DNA of 21,577 nt from Collinsella sp. AF33-16 (GCF_003475325.1 NZ_QRQC01000027.1:1-21577); one strand, 5' to 3'. Counted from the first letter of the stretch, positions 1 through 8,221 are shown. Notes: generated from the sequence alone by a model not told the origin. Made by a program: numbers and translations.

Positions 1-74
1 TGAGTCCTGAGGCTGTTGCAATGAAAATGAGAATCAAGGGGGCCTGGGTAGCCGGCCCAATCCGAATTTGTCTC

Positions 75-143
75 TTGCGTAACTGTGCATAGTGTATATA
101 TAGTGCATAGTGTATATATATTGTGCTACCCGGTTATATACAC
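75..143 (+). promoter_or_regulatory. Promoter with tandem 18-bp repeats, probable GntR operator
   Basis: A TTGCGT hexamer at 75-80 is followed after 16 bp by TATATA (97-102) as a likely -35/-10 pair. Overlapping it, the 18-mer GTGCATAGTGTATATATA occurs twice head to tail with no mismatch (85-102 and 103-120). Its core GTGTATATA (92-100, 110-118) recurs inverted as TATATACAC at 135-143. YtrA-type GntR repressors typically autoregulate from symmetric AT-rich sites just upstream of their own gene, so this is the expected operator position. The repeats are seen directly; their use as operators is inferred. Confidence 0.6.
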
Positions 144-170
144 GTGTAGCCCAACAGCTAAGGAGCCGCT

Positions 171-551
171 GTGGACATCATCCTATCCAATTCGAGCGAT
201 AAGCCTATCTACGAACAGATATCCTCACAGGTCAAAGCTCAGATCCTTTCGGGCACACTCACTGCGGGAGCCAAACTCCCCAGCATCCGCGCGCTCGCGA
301 GCGATCTTGGCGTGAGCGTCATCACCACCAAGCGCGCCTACGCCGACCTGGAGCAGCTCGGGTTTATCTGCACCGTGTAGGGCAAGGGCTGTTTTGTCGC
401 CGAGGGCAACCAGGAGCTCTTGCGCGAAAACCAGCTCTGCCATATCGAAGAACTGCTTGCGAAAGCGGCGAGCCAAGCCGAAGCCCTGGGCGTTACGCGC
501 GACAAGCTGCACGAGATGCTCGACCTGATAGCCCCCGAAACCATGCAGTAG
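171..551 (+). pseudogene. GntR/YtrA-family regulator interrupted by an in-frame TAG
   Basis: The gene starts at GTG 171 behind the SD AAGGAG (160-165). The first 69 codons form the winged-helix DNA-binding domain of the short YtrA subgroup of GntR regulators: PIYEQISSQVKAQIL, then LPSIRALASDLGVS and TTKRAYADLEQLGFI. An amber codon at 378-380 follows the residues CTV. The same frame then continues with GKGCFVAEGN and a helical C-terminal tail to a second TAG at 549-551, giving the 126 residues typical of the family. In relatives this junction usually reads TVxGKGxFV, and a CAG-to-TAG change would explain it. The lesion removes the wing end and the dimerisation tail. Alternatives are a sequencing error or natural amber suppression. 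Other genes here end in TAG, so the codon is not reassigned. The ABC pair starts 24 bp downstream and should be co-transcribed. Confidence 0.75.
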
Positions 552-574
552 CCATCTGCAAGAAAGGCTATACC

Positions 575-1456
575 ATGCAAAACCTTCTAGAACTCAAAGG
601 CATCTCACGCCGTGTGAGCGACCGTTTTTCACTGCGAGACGTCACACTTGCCGTGGAGCCCGGCCAGATCGTTGGCTTTGTGGGCGCAAATGGCGCCGGC
701 AAGACGACGACCATTCGCGCCGCGCTCGGGCTTATAAAGCTCGATGCCGGCGAGGCGCATCTGCTTGGACAGCGCTGCGACGCCAACGCGCCCGACGAGG
801 CACAGCGCCACCTGCGCTCCCGCGTCGGCCTTGTCCTGGACACATGCCTCTTCCCCTCCACGCTCAAGGTGGGCCAGGTCGAGAGGCTCGTAGGCCCGGC
901 GTACCCCACGTGGAGCTGCGAAACGTTCGCCGGATTCATCGACCGATTTGGCCTCGACCCCAAGACGAAGGTCAAGGACCTCTCCCGCGGCATGGGCATG
1001 AAGCTGCAGCTCGCCTGTGCGCTCAGCCACAATGCCAAGCTGCTCGTTTTGGACGAAGCCACCGCGGGCCTCGATCCCATGGCGCGCGAGGAACTGCTCG
1101 ACGAGTTGCTTGCCTTTGTCGCCGACGGCCAGCACAGCGTGCTGCTCTCGAGCCACATTACGTCCGACCTCGATCGCGCCGCCGACCGCGTCATCTGCAT
1201 CGATAACGGTTCGATTGTGTTTGACCTGCCGCGCGAGGACATTACCGACCGAGCCGGCATCGCCCACTGCACCCAAGCACAGGCCGCAGAGCTTATGGCT
1301 TGCGTCGAAGGCGCCCGTGCCGCCCACCACGCCTATAGCGTGGACGTGCTCGTGCCCAACCGTCGCGATGTGCTCGAGGCCTTCCCCGAGATTCCCTGCG
1401 ACCGGGCAACCATTGATGACTATCTTCGCCTCACGCTGAAAGGGGCTTCGAAATGA
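575..1456 (+). CDS. ABC transporter ATP-binding protein (YtrB-like)
   Basis: This is a 293-aa cytoplasmic ATPase subunit of a GntR-linked ABC-2 exporter. Visible motifs are Walker A GANGAGKT (residues 37-44), signature LSRGM (136-140), Walker B LLVLDE (156-161) with D-loop AGLDP, and the switch His in SSHIT (His194). The Q-loop region reads VGLVLDTCLFPS and lacks the usual Gln, as is common in this GntR-linked subgroup. About 90 residues after the nucleotide-binding domain form a C-terminal extension. ATG 575 follows AAAGG at 563-567. Its stop overlaps the permease start (ATGA, 1453-1456), which implies translational coupling. The exported substrate cannot be read from the sequence; relatives act in antibiotic or cell-envelope stress. 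Confidence 0.92.
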   Translation: MQNLLELKGISRRVSDRFSLRDVTLAVEPGQIVGFVGANGAGKTTTIRAALGLIKLDAGEAHLLGQRCDANAPDEAQRHLRSRVGLVLDTCLFPSTLKVGQVERLVGPAYPTWSCETFAGFIDRFGLDPKTKVKDLSRGMGMKLQLACALSHNAKLLVLDEATAGLDPMAREELLDELLAFVADGQHSVLLSSHITSDLDRAADRVICIDNGSIVFDLPREDITDRAGIAHCTQAQAAELMACVEGARAAHHAYSVDVLVPNRRDVLEAFPEIPCDRATIDDYLRLTLKGASK

Positions 1457-2151
1457 AACGCGCCTTTATGTCTGAGCTCGCCATCGTCCGCACGCTTGTC
1501 CCGAGCATCGCGGGCGTCGGCCTGTTCATCTTCGTCGTACTGACCCTCGCCAACGCATCGGACGGTGACTCTGGCATGAGTGCCGGCGCCTGCGCGGTCA
1601 GCGCCATGTCGCCCATCGTGGTCATGAACTCGCTGGCCGGCTACGACAATCAAAACGGATGGGAGCGCTATCGGGCAACGCTGCCCATCTCGCGCAAAGA
1701 CATCATCTGTGCACGCTACCTGAGCATCATTGTCTTCTCGGCCGTCATGGCGTGCGCCGCCGCGCTTTTGAGCATCGTCTCCATCCCGCTCTTCAACAGC
1801 GCGGGTATTCCCTCGACGGGACAGACCGTCTTTGAGACCACAATAGCCTCCGCCGCATCGATGCTCATCTCCCTCATGATGGTGTTTTTGGCACAGCCGC
1901 TGTTCTTTCGATTTGGACACATGGAGGCGCTGCGCCTTTCCGTCGGCCTGTTTGCCCTGCTCGGGTGCCTTGCCATGACAGCGCTGAGCTCCTCCAACCC
2001 CATCAGCAACTGGCTCATGTCGATTGCCGGGGCAAACCCCGATCCCGCCGTCCTCGGCTGCCTGTGCGCAGGAATTGCCGTACTGGCCCTCACGCTATGT
2101 GCAATCAGCTGCACCGTCAGCACCAAGGTCTATCGGGCACGCGACCTGTAG
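1453..2151 (+). CDS. ABC-2 type permease subunit
   Basis: This is a 232-aa integral membrane protein with about six hydrophobic segments, near residues 16-34, 50-64, 90-112, 122-145, 155-176 and 195-220. The stretch GYDNQNGWERYRATLPISRKD matches the ABC-2 permease subgroup in which an N/D-x-W-E-R-x-x-x-T-L-P-x-S-R-K-D signature follows the second membrane segment. It pairs with the preceding ATPase by a 4-bp overlap. Together they should form a 2+2 exporter under the upstream GntR-type gene. No terminator is evident in the 95 bp before the convergent ClC gene. Confidence 0.85.
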   Translation: MKRAFMSELAIVRTLVPSIAGVGLFIFVVLTLANASDGDSGMSAGACAVSAMSPIVVMNSLAGYDNQNGWERYRATLPISRKDIICARYLSIIVFSAVMACAAALLSIVSIPLFNSAGIPSTGQTVFETTIASAASMLISLMMVFLAQPLFFRFGHMEALRLSVGLFALLGCLAMTALSSSNPISNWLMSIAGANPDPAVLGCLCAGIAVLALTLCAISCTVSTKVYRARDL

Positions 2152-2246
2152 GCAAGCAAATCTCGACCCACGCGGGCCGCAATCGGTCGCAATCGCCCAT
2201 CCGCAAATCCATGGCAAACGGCATGTCCCCGGCGTGCGCCACCGTA

Positions 2247-3545
2247 CTACTTGCGCAGCGGCTTGGGAAGCGGAATGCCGGCGGCGATAACAGCGGCGAT
2301 GATCATGCAGACGATGCCCTTGAGCGGGAAGCACATGAGCAGCAGGCCCACGACCATGACGGGCTGACGCATGACGGCGCCCATCGTCGAGGCGGTGCAG
2401 ACGGCGACGCAAAAGACCGGATCTGCGCCGGTGAGGATGGCAAGGCCATAGCCCAGGCTCACACCCGAGAAGATAACCGGGAAGAAGTGGCCGCCGCGCC
2501 AACCAAGGTTGATGAGGGCGGGCGTCAGCATGGCCTTAACAAGACCGGTCGCGATAAGCACGCCAGCGGGAATGGTCAGATAGGTTTCCATGAGCACATC
2601 GGCCTGGGTCTCGCCGGCAAACATGGTGTAGGGCAGGACCGTGCCACAGATGGCGAGCGCCAGGCCGGCCAGCATGGCCTTGACGACCGGGCGCTCCCCT
2701 ATTGCATGGGACAGCGCCTCACTTGCATGCTCGGAGACAAAGTACAGCCAACCGCATACGGTGCCGACCAACGCCAGCGGAATGAGCCAGACAAGTTCCA
2801 GGTTGCCCACCTCGGCAGCCTCGAACCTCGGCATGCCCATGCCGCCACCCATAAGCTGGCCGAGCAGCAGATAGGTGCCCAGGCCGCCGGCAATCGCGAT
2901 GCCGTAGACCACGGTCTTTTGCGCCTTGGGCAGCTTGATGGTGATCTCGTCGGACGCGGAGCCCTCGCCAGCGCCCCGACCATCGGCGCTACCGGCGAGC
3001 GGCGCCACAAAGCCAAAGATGGGCGCGGTAAAGAGCGCCGTCAGGGCAGCCTGGGTACCCAGCAGCGTAAGCTCCCTAAACTCGGCGCCAAAGCGACGCA
3101 TGCGGTCGCCGACCCAGCTGCACAGACCCGCGATAACGCCGGTCAGGCCGGCCTCCGGTCCAATGCTTCCGCCAAACAGCAGCGGCAGCAATGCCGCAAG
3201 CGAAAGCTTGCCGAGGTTGTCGTACGGGTAGCGACCGTCTTGCTTAACCTTGGCCATCACCTGGTTGAGGTCATCGGTCTTGGTGCCCGTCATCTTTTCG
3301 TACAGACCGATCAGCAGGCCGCCCAGCAGGCAGACGAAAAACGGGTACGGCAAAAAACCGAACGGACCGCTCGCGAGCTCGGGCGAAGCGACGCCCAGCA
3401 TATGAGGGATCTCGGTCCATAGATAGTCGATACCGTGCTCCATCGCAAAGAAAAACAGCCAGACCGCGGCGCCCGCAAACGCACCGGTCACGGCCACGCT
3501 CACTAAAAACAGCGCACGGTTTTTGGGTTTTGCAAGGTTATCCAT
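2247..3545 (-). CDS. ClC-family chloride channel/antiporter
   Basis: This is a 432-aa polytopic membrane protein that moves anions across the cytoplasmic membrane. Two ClC selectivity-filter motifs are visible: GSIGPEAG (residues 126-133), matching the GxxGP motif, and GGHFFP (351-356), matching GxFxP. The start ATG 3543-3545 is preceded by a strong SD (GGGAGGT, complement of 3550-3556). The canonical gating glutamate of GREGP-type ClCs is replaced by Ile128, and a Glu lies just after the GP at 131. This arrangement occurs in a divergent bacterial subfamily whose transported ion and coupling are uncertain. An acidic, Gly-rich linker (about 185-200) separates the two halves. Confidence 0.88.
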   Translation of the reverse strand: MDNLAKPKNRALFLVSVAVTGAFAGAAVWLFFFAMEHGIDYLWTEIPHMLGVASPELASGPFGFLPYPFFVCLLGGLLIGLYEKMTGTKTDDLNQVMAKVKQDGRYPYDNLGKLSLAALLPLLFGGSIGPEAGLTGVIAGLCSWVGDRMRRFGAEFRELTLLGTQAALTALFTAPIFGFVAPLAGSADGRGAGEGSASDEITIKLPKAQKTVVYGIAIAGGLGTYLLLGQLMGGGMGMPRFEAAEVGNLELVWLIPLALVGTVCGWLYFVSEHASEALSHAIGERPVVKAMLAGLALAICGTVLPYTMFAGETQADVLMETYLTIPAGVLIATGLVKAMLTPALINLGWRGGHFFPVIFSGVSLGYGLAILTGADPVFCVAVCTASTMGAVMRQPVMVVGLLLMCFPLKGIVCMIIAAVIAAGIPLPKPLRK

Positions 3546-3584
3546 CGGGACCTCCCGTGGTCAAAATCGACAAAGATACGTTTT

Positions 3585-3590
3585 ATTGTA
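3585..3590 (-). promoter_or_regulatory. Putative -10 box for the ClC gene
   Basis: On the minus strand TACAAT lies about 40 nt before the start codon of the ClC gene, leaving a leader of roughly 33 nt. No convincing -35 hexamer sits at 16-18 bp; the best (TTGGCT) is at 20 bp. I looked for a fluoride riboswitch upstream and saw no recognisable core. Confidence 0.35.
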
Positions 3591-3670
3591 GAGCGAGCGT
3601 TGCCCGAACGAGCCAACCATCTGCGCCGCAAACGGCACCATTGGGAGTCATAGTGGGGCAGGCTCAAGAC

Positions 3671-4204
3671 TTATCCGGTAATAATCGAGGCAATCTCGCG
3701 CAAATCGTCGGCAAAGTAGATGCCGTGCTGGCGCTGCGGGCTCGATAAGCCCTTATCAATCATGTGTCCGAGCAGCGCCTTGAGGTCGTTGTAGTAACCG
3801 TCCAGGTTATACAGGATGCACGGCGCACTCAGATGCCCCAGCGACACGGCCGACATGACCTCGGCAATCTCCTCGAGCGTACCCGTCCCACCGGGAAAGG
3901 CGATGAACGCGTCACCGAGCTCAATCATCTTGGCCTTGCGCTCGGCCATGTCGCTCGTCACGATGAGGTCGTCGATGCCATCGTGCTGAAACTCGGCCTC
4001 GATAAAAAAGCTCGGCTCCACGCCCGTCACGTGTCCACCGGCATCGAGTACGCTATCGGCGAGCGCACCCATCAGGCCCGATTTGGACCCGCCGTATACC
4101 AGCGCGTGCCCGTTGGAGCCAATCCAGTTGCCCAGCTCTTGCACCGCAGGCAAAAATGCTGGGTCGTTACCAACGCTGGCGCCCAGGTATACCGTGATAT
4201 TCAT
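3671..4204 (-). CDS. LOG-family protein (TIGR00730-type phosphoribohydrolase)
   Basis: This is a 177-aa Rossmann-fold cytosolic protein. GGSKSGLMG (residues 38-46), MAERKAKM (86-93) and PGGTGTLEE (104-112) are the LOG family signature. These residues bind the nucleoside monophosphate and supply the catalytic Arg and Glu. Characterised members cleave cytokinin riboside 5'-monophosphates or other NMPs to base plus ribose 5-phosphate. In a gut bacterium nucleotide salvage or housecleaning is more plausible than hormone synthesis. The start follows GGGGGA. It lies 36 bp downstream of the potassium-channel gene on the same strand, so the two are probably co-transcribed. Confidence 0.88.
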   Translation of the reverse strand: MNITVYLGASVGNDPAFLPAVQELGNWIGSNGHALVYGGSKSGLMGALADSVLDAGGHVTGVEPSFFIEAEFQHDGIDDLIVTSDMAERKAKMIELGDAFIAFPGGTGTLEEIAEVMSAVSLGHLSAPCILYNLDGYYNDLKALLGHMIDKGLSSPQRQHGIYFADDLREIASIITG

Positions 4205-4240
4205 ATTTAGTCCCCCTCATCGTGACGCGCGGCGCCCGTT

Positions 4241-4666
4241 CTAGCGTTGGCGTCGGCGATATTCGCGCACACGGCGCGATAGGTCGGCAAGCTCGTCACG
4301 ATCGAGCTCTTCCAAATGCTCAAGATCGTCCATAAAGCGCGCCATGGTGTCCTTTTGGCGCATCTTGATGAGCGTATTGCAGTAGTTCACCGCCACGCCC
4401 GTGAGCATGGCGATGTAGAAGATGCTGATGACGCTCAAAACGACAGTGATAGCGCGGGCAACCGGCGTCTCGGCCGGGATATCGCCAAAGCCGATGGTCG
4501 ATACGGTCTCAAAGCTAAACCAGAGGCCGTCGCCAAACGTAAGGGTCGTGGGCTCGGACAGCCAGACGACCGTCGAGCACAGCAGATAGAAGACGAGAAA
4601 CAGGCCCGTGATGCGTGCAAAGCCAGCCTGGCGCAACACGTCGGCAAGCGTCCTCAACTTGTTCAT
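4241..4666 (-). CDS. Two-TM potassium channel
   Basis: This 141-aa protein has the KcsA-like plan: TM1 (about 19-37), pore helix, selectivity filter TIGFGD (57-62), TM2 (about 71-95), then a charged, probably coiled-coil tail rich in Glu, Asp and Arg. The filter TxGFGD indicates K+ selectivity. There is no RCK/TrkA-N domain, so it is a bare pore module that would tetramerise. The ATG follows AAGGGG. The 60-bp palindrome at 4718-4777 lies about 50 bp upstream of its start. Confidence 0.88.
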   Translation of the reverse strand: MNKLRTLADVLRQAGFARITGLFLVFYLLCSTVVWLSEPTTLTFGDGLWFSFETVSTIGFGDIPAETPVARAITVVLSVISIFYIAMLTGVAVNYCNTLIKMRQKDTMARFMDDLEHLEELDRDELADLSRRVREYRRRQR

Positions 4667-4717
4667 CGCGACCCCTTTTCCAGACGCCCAATCACATTCG
4701 CTCGTTATTGTCCCACA

Positions 4718-4777
4718 CCCGGCAGTTGGGGACGTTCCCTTTCTGCCGGCAGAAAGGGAACGTCCCCAACTGCCGGG
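4718..4777. repeat. Perfect 60-bp palindrome (REP-like element)
   Basis: The two 30-nt halves (4718-4747 and 4748-4777) are exact reverse complements with no spacer and no mismatch. Each half carries a GGGGACG/CGTCCCC core and a TTCCCTTTCTGCC arm. It lies between the divergent channel and histidine kinase genes. The GGGAC core is shared with the repeats at 11621, 14895 and 16729, which suggests one family of dispersed elements. As RNA it would form a very stable hairpin, but there is no T tract for a classic terminator. Confidence 0.9.
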
Positions 4778-4820
4778 AGTGACCGTTTAGCGGTGCGGCG
4801 GCCGAATGGGCAGGCTGAGC

Positions 4821-4829
4821 TGGTATCCT
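4821..4829 (+). promoter_or_regulatory. Extended -10 element upstream of the hybrid kinase
   Basis: TGG followed by TATCCT (4824-4829) fits the TGn extended -10 pattern. Transcription would start near 4836, after the upstream ATG at 4831, so the start at GTG 4864 becomes the usable one, with a leader of about 28 nt. No good -35 hexamer is visible. Confidence 0.35.
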
Positions 4830-4863
4830 TATGCGAAACTGTCTCAACTCGATAGGATTTCAT

Positions 4864-7668
4864 GTGAAACCTTCCGTTGTCTTTCGCTTGGCTCTATATC
4901 GCACCCTGGCCGTCGCGCTTGCCGCGCTCGCCATACTGAGCGCCGTCATGCTCGCTCCCGCCTTTGCCGCCGACTCCGACCAGCAGGTCAAGACGGTCCG
5001 CGTTGGCTGGCTCGTCAACAACAAAGGCTTCCAGGAAGACATGCCGGGCGAGCGACTCTCGGGGTGGGGCTACGAGTACCTCCAGACCCTCTCGTATTAC
5101 ACAAAGGGCTGGCAATACGAATACGTTAGCGGCACCTTCTCCGAGCTTATGGACATGCTCGAAGCAGGCGAAATCGACCTCATGCCCAACATCTCGTATT
5201 CGGCAGAGCGCGAGCAGAAGCTGCTCTTTTCCTCGAACCCCGAGGGCACCGAGCGCTACTACATCTACGCCAGGCCCGACCGCGACGATCTGGCCAAGGG
5301 TGACCCCCAGGCGCTCCAAGGCCTCACCATCGGCTGCAACTCTGGCGTTATGCAAACTATCGTCGGCCAGCAGTGGCTCGCCGACGAAGGCGTCACCTGC
5401 ACCTATAAAGAAATCGACACCGGCAGTGCCCTCTTTGAGGCGCTTGCAGACGGCGAGGTCGACGCCGTCATCATGAACGATACCATTTCGTCGCCCGATG
5501 CGTCACCCATGTTCTACGTAGGCTCGAGCGACTACTATTTTGCCGTTCCCAAAAGCCGCCCCGATCTGATGAACGACATCAACGCCGCCATGACGACCAT
5601 CGCCCGCGATAACCCGCGCTATAACGAGGAAGTCAAATCGAGTTACTCGACCCAAAACAGTGGCTCGTCATCGCTCACCGGCCCCGAGACCACCTGGCTC
5701 AAAGCAAACGGCAATACCATCACGCTCGGCTATCTTAAAAACCAACTTCCCTACTGCACGCAAAATGACGACGGCGAGATGGAAGGATCGCTCGCCTCGC
5801 TTGCAACGACGTTGCACGACAAGTTTGGTATTACGGTCAAAACAATCGCACTCTCGAACAACAGGCAAATGATCAAAGCCCTTTCCAACGGGACCATCGA
5901 TGTCGCCCTGCCGTTGTTTCGCGACTACTGGCTCGCCGAGCAGACAGGGGTCATCCAGTCAAACTCGATGGGAACGGTTTCGCTGACCGCCATTCACAGT
6001 GGCAAAAACCTGAACAGCGACCTTAAGAACATCGCTTGTACAAAGAGCACAATCGTTAACCGTTTTGAGCTCGAAAGTCTCTTTCCGAACGCAACGGTAA
6101 CCGAGTATTCGAATGACGGCGAGGTGCTCAAAGCCCTCGATGAGGGGAAGGCACGTTGCATCATTGTCCCCAGCACGCGCCTGGAAACTCTCCGCGACAT
6201 CTACGACATCGAGGATTTCGAAACACAGGAACTCACCAACACGGCACAACTATCGTGTTTAATTTCGCGCGGCAAGCCCGAGCTGCTGGGAATCATCAAT
6301 AAGGGCATCGTCAATGCAGGTGAATCGCTCTCTGCAAACAGCTATTTCCCCACATCGTACTCGGCGCAAGAATCGGATGCGTTCCGACTTCTCTACCGCA
6401 ACCGCATCGTCATTGCGGCAGTCGTCATTTGCATTTTGCTCACCGGCATCGTCATCCTTGTCTGGTCGCTTTACCGCGCACAGGAGGAACGGCAGAAAGC
6501 CGATGCCGCCAACGCCGCCAAAACCGCTTTCCTCACGCGCATGAGCCACGACATCCGCACGCCGCTCAACGGCATCCTAGGCCTTATCGAAATTGAGGAA
6601 TTGAGAGAAGGCGACATGCAGGTCGCCCGCGAAAGCCGCGCCAAGGCGCGCGTTGCCGCCAATCACCTGCTGTCACTGATTAACGACATCCTCGAGATGG
6701 GCAGGATCGAGGAGTGCAAAGTGACGCTCGAGCACGAATCATTCAACCTTAAAGAGCTGTGCGACAATGCGCTCGTACTGTGCAAGCTCCGCGCATCGGA
6801 CCGCGGCATAACCATGCTCGACACCAGCGAGCCCTACGCTGTCGACCAATATATGATCGGCAGCCCCACCCATATTCGGCAGATCCTTGTCAACCTGCTC
6901 GACAACAGCATCAAGTACAACAAGCACGGAGGCACCGTCACGTTCTCATCGACCATCAAACCGGTCGACGACGAGCACGCCGTGTTTTGCTTTAGCGTCT
7001 CGGATACCGGCACTGGTATGACGCCCGAGTTTTTGACGCACATTTACGAGCCGTTTGCCCAGGAAGGCGACGATGCGCGTAGCAAGTTCCAAGGAACCGG
7101 CATTGGCATGTCTATCGTCAAATCGCTCATCGATATGATGGGCGGCACGATTGAGATTTCGAGTGAGGTTGGCGTGGGAAGTACGTTTAACGTCCAGATT
7201 CCGCTCGAGATCGACAAGAACCCTCAGGCAAAAGAACGTACGGACGAGCAGGCATACAGTTGCTCGCTTGCAGACATGAACGTTCTTTTGGCAGAAGATA
7301 ACGAGCTCAATGCCGAGATTGCCCAGGCTCTGCTCGAAAGCGAGGGCATCGTCGTAACTCGCGCCGCCGACGGCAACGAAGCGGTCGACCTATACGTTGG
7401 CCGTCCCGCGGGTAGCTTCGATGCGATTCTAATGGACATCATGATGCCGGGCATGGACGGCTACGAGGCAACCCGCGCGATCCGCCTGAGCGAAAAGGCC
7501 GATGCGGCCGACATCCCCATCATCGCGCTCACCGCCAACGCCTTTGCCGAAGACGCCAAGGCGGCACACGACGCTGGCATGAACGCCCATCTGCCCAAAC
7601 CGCTCGACTTTAACAAGCTCAAAAACATACTCGCCTGTATCAAGAAAAACGGGGCTGTTTCGCTATAG
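4864..7668 (+). CDS. BvgS-like hybrid sensor histidine kinase with tandem solute-binding domains
   Basis: I chose GTG 4864 (934 aa) because AGGA (4854-4857) is well spaced and it yields a clean signal peptide: KPSVVFRLALYR, a hydrophobic core, then APAFA/A near residue 36. ATG 4831 would add 11 residues. Two extracytoplasmic SBP_bac_3 (Venus-flytrap) domains follow at about 42-260 and 285-500, joined by an LTGPETTWLK linker typical of BvgS-type sensors. Next come a transmembrane helix (about 515-537), HisKA with MSHDIRTPLNG (phospho-acceptor His562), HATPase_c with NLLDNSIKYN, DTGTGM and GTGIGMSIVKS, and a C-terminal receiver (AEDNELN, phospho-Asp858 in MDIMMPGMDG, PKP lysine). There is no PAS, HPt or DNA-binding output, and no response regulator lies beside it, so phosphotransfer must go elsewhere. 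The ligand is probably an amino acid or similar small polar solute (family inference). Confidence 0.92.
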   Translation: MKPSVVFRLALYRTLAVALAALAILSAVMLAPAFAADSDQQVKTVRVGWLVNNKGFQEDMPGERLSGWGYEYLQTLSYYTKGWQYEYVSGTFSELMDMLEAGEIDLMPNISYSAEREQKLLFSSNPEGTERYYIYARPDRDDLAKGDPQALQGLTIGCNSGVMQTIVGQQWLADEGVTCTYKEIDTGSALFEALADGEVDAVIMNDTISSPDASPMFYVGSSDYYFAVPKSRPDLMNDINAAMTTIARDNPRYNEEVKSSYSTQNSGSSSLTGPETTWLKANGNTITLGYLKNQLPYCTQNDDGEMEGSLASLATTLHDKFGITVKTIALSNNRQMIKALSNGTIDVALPLFRDYWLAEQTGVIQSNSMGTVSLTAIHSGKNLNSDLKNIACTKSTIVNRFELESLFPNATVTEYSNDGEVLKALDEGKARCIIVPSTRLETLRDIYDIEDFETQELTNTAQLSCLISRGKPELLGIINKGIVNAGESLSANSYFPTSYSAQESDAFRLLYRNRIVIAAVVICILLTGIVILVWSLYRAQEERQKADAANAAKTAFLTRMSHDIRTPLNGILGLIEIEELREGDMQVARESRAKARVAANHLLSLINDILEMGRIEECKVTLEHESFNLKELCDNALVLCKLRASDRGITMLDTSEPYAVDQYMIGSPTHIRQILVNLLDNSIKYNKHGGTVTFSSTIKPVDDEHAVFCFSVSDTGTGMTPEFLTHIYEPFAQEGDDARSKFQGTGIGMSIVKSLIDMMGGTIEISSEVGVGSTFNVQIPLEIDKNPQAKERTDEQAYSCSLADMNVLLAEDNELNAEIAQALLESEGIVVTRAADGNEAVDLYVGRPAGSFDAILMDIMMPGMDGYEATRAIRLSEKADAADIPIIALTANAFAEDAKAAHDAGMNAHLPKPLDFNKLKNILACIKKNGAVSL

Positions 7669-7709
7669 TTTGTGCTCAACCACCATGCGCAGTAGAAAGG
7701 AAGCCAACG

Positions 7710-8189
7710 ATGTTTAGGCCCTTACGTCGAAAGAAACGCGCCATCACCGACGAGGAAGCGCGCGAACTGCTCGCCACCTGTAAGCGCGGCGTCTTTGCCG
7801 TCAACGGCGATGATGGCTACCCCTATGCCATTCCCGTCAACTACTTCTTTGACGCCGAGCACGACAAGATTTATTTCCATGGCGCCAAGGCCGGCCACAA
7901 GGTCGATTCGCTCAGGCGTGACGATAAGGTCTGCTTTACCGTTTACGGCAACGAGTGGTACAAGGACGGCGACTGGGCTCCCTACGTTATGAGTGCCGTT
8001 GTCTTTGGTCGTTGTCGCCTGGTAGATGAAGCGCCCGCGTTTATCGAGGACAAAGTCCGTCAGCTCGCGCTTAAGTACTACCCTTCTGCCGAAGAAGTCG
8101 AGGAGGAGATCGCCAAAGACATAAAGGGCGTCCAACTCTACGAGATTTCGATTGAACATCTTTGCGGCAAGCAGATTCATGAAAAGTAG
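7710..8189 (+). CDS. NimA-like pyridoxamine 5'-phosphate oxidase-family flavoprotein
   Basis: This 159-aa protein has the split beta-barrel of the PPOx/FMN-binding superfamily. LLATCKRGVFAVNGDDGYPYAIPVNYFF and IYFHGAKAGHKVDSLRRDDKVCFTVYG are the typical N-terminal strands of NimA-type proteins. Some relatives reduce 5-nitroimidazoles; most are uncharacterised. The start follows AAAGGA, 42 bp after the kinase stop on the same strand, so read-through transcription is possible. A 17-bp stem hairpin lies just downstream. Confidence 0.82.
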   Translation: MFRPLRRKKRAITDEEARELLATCKRGVFAVNGDDGYPYAIPVNYFFDAEHDKIYFHGAKAGHKVDSLRRDDKVCFTVYGNEWYKDGDWAPYVMSAVVFGRCRLVDEAPAFIEDKVRQLALKYYPSAEEVEEEIAKDIKGVQLYEISIEHLCGKQIHEK

Positions 8190-8221
8190 CGAATGCGGAA
8201 AACGCGCTCGCTACCCTCTGC

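Noticed and set aside
1..74. Possible end of an upstream gene or terminator (GGCC..GGCC pairing near 42-57)
   Set aside because: The pairing is short with no T tract, and too little sequence is present to identify a gene.
1965..3422. Long plus-strand open frame (485 codons) antisense to the ClC gene
   Set aside because: It has no family motifs, is Arg/Gln/His-rich low-complexity translation, overlaps a convincing ClC transporter, and lacks an SD; it results from high-GC codon bias.
3546..3670. Possible fluoride riboswitch upstream of the ClC gene
   Set aside because: No recognisable fluoride-aptamer core or pseudoknot partner could be found.
4831..4863. Upstream ATG as the kinase start
   Set aside because: It has a poor SD, would fall before the predicted +1, and would place extra residues ahead of a signal peptide that is complete from GTG 4864.
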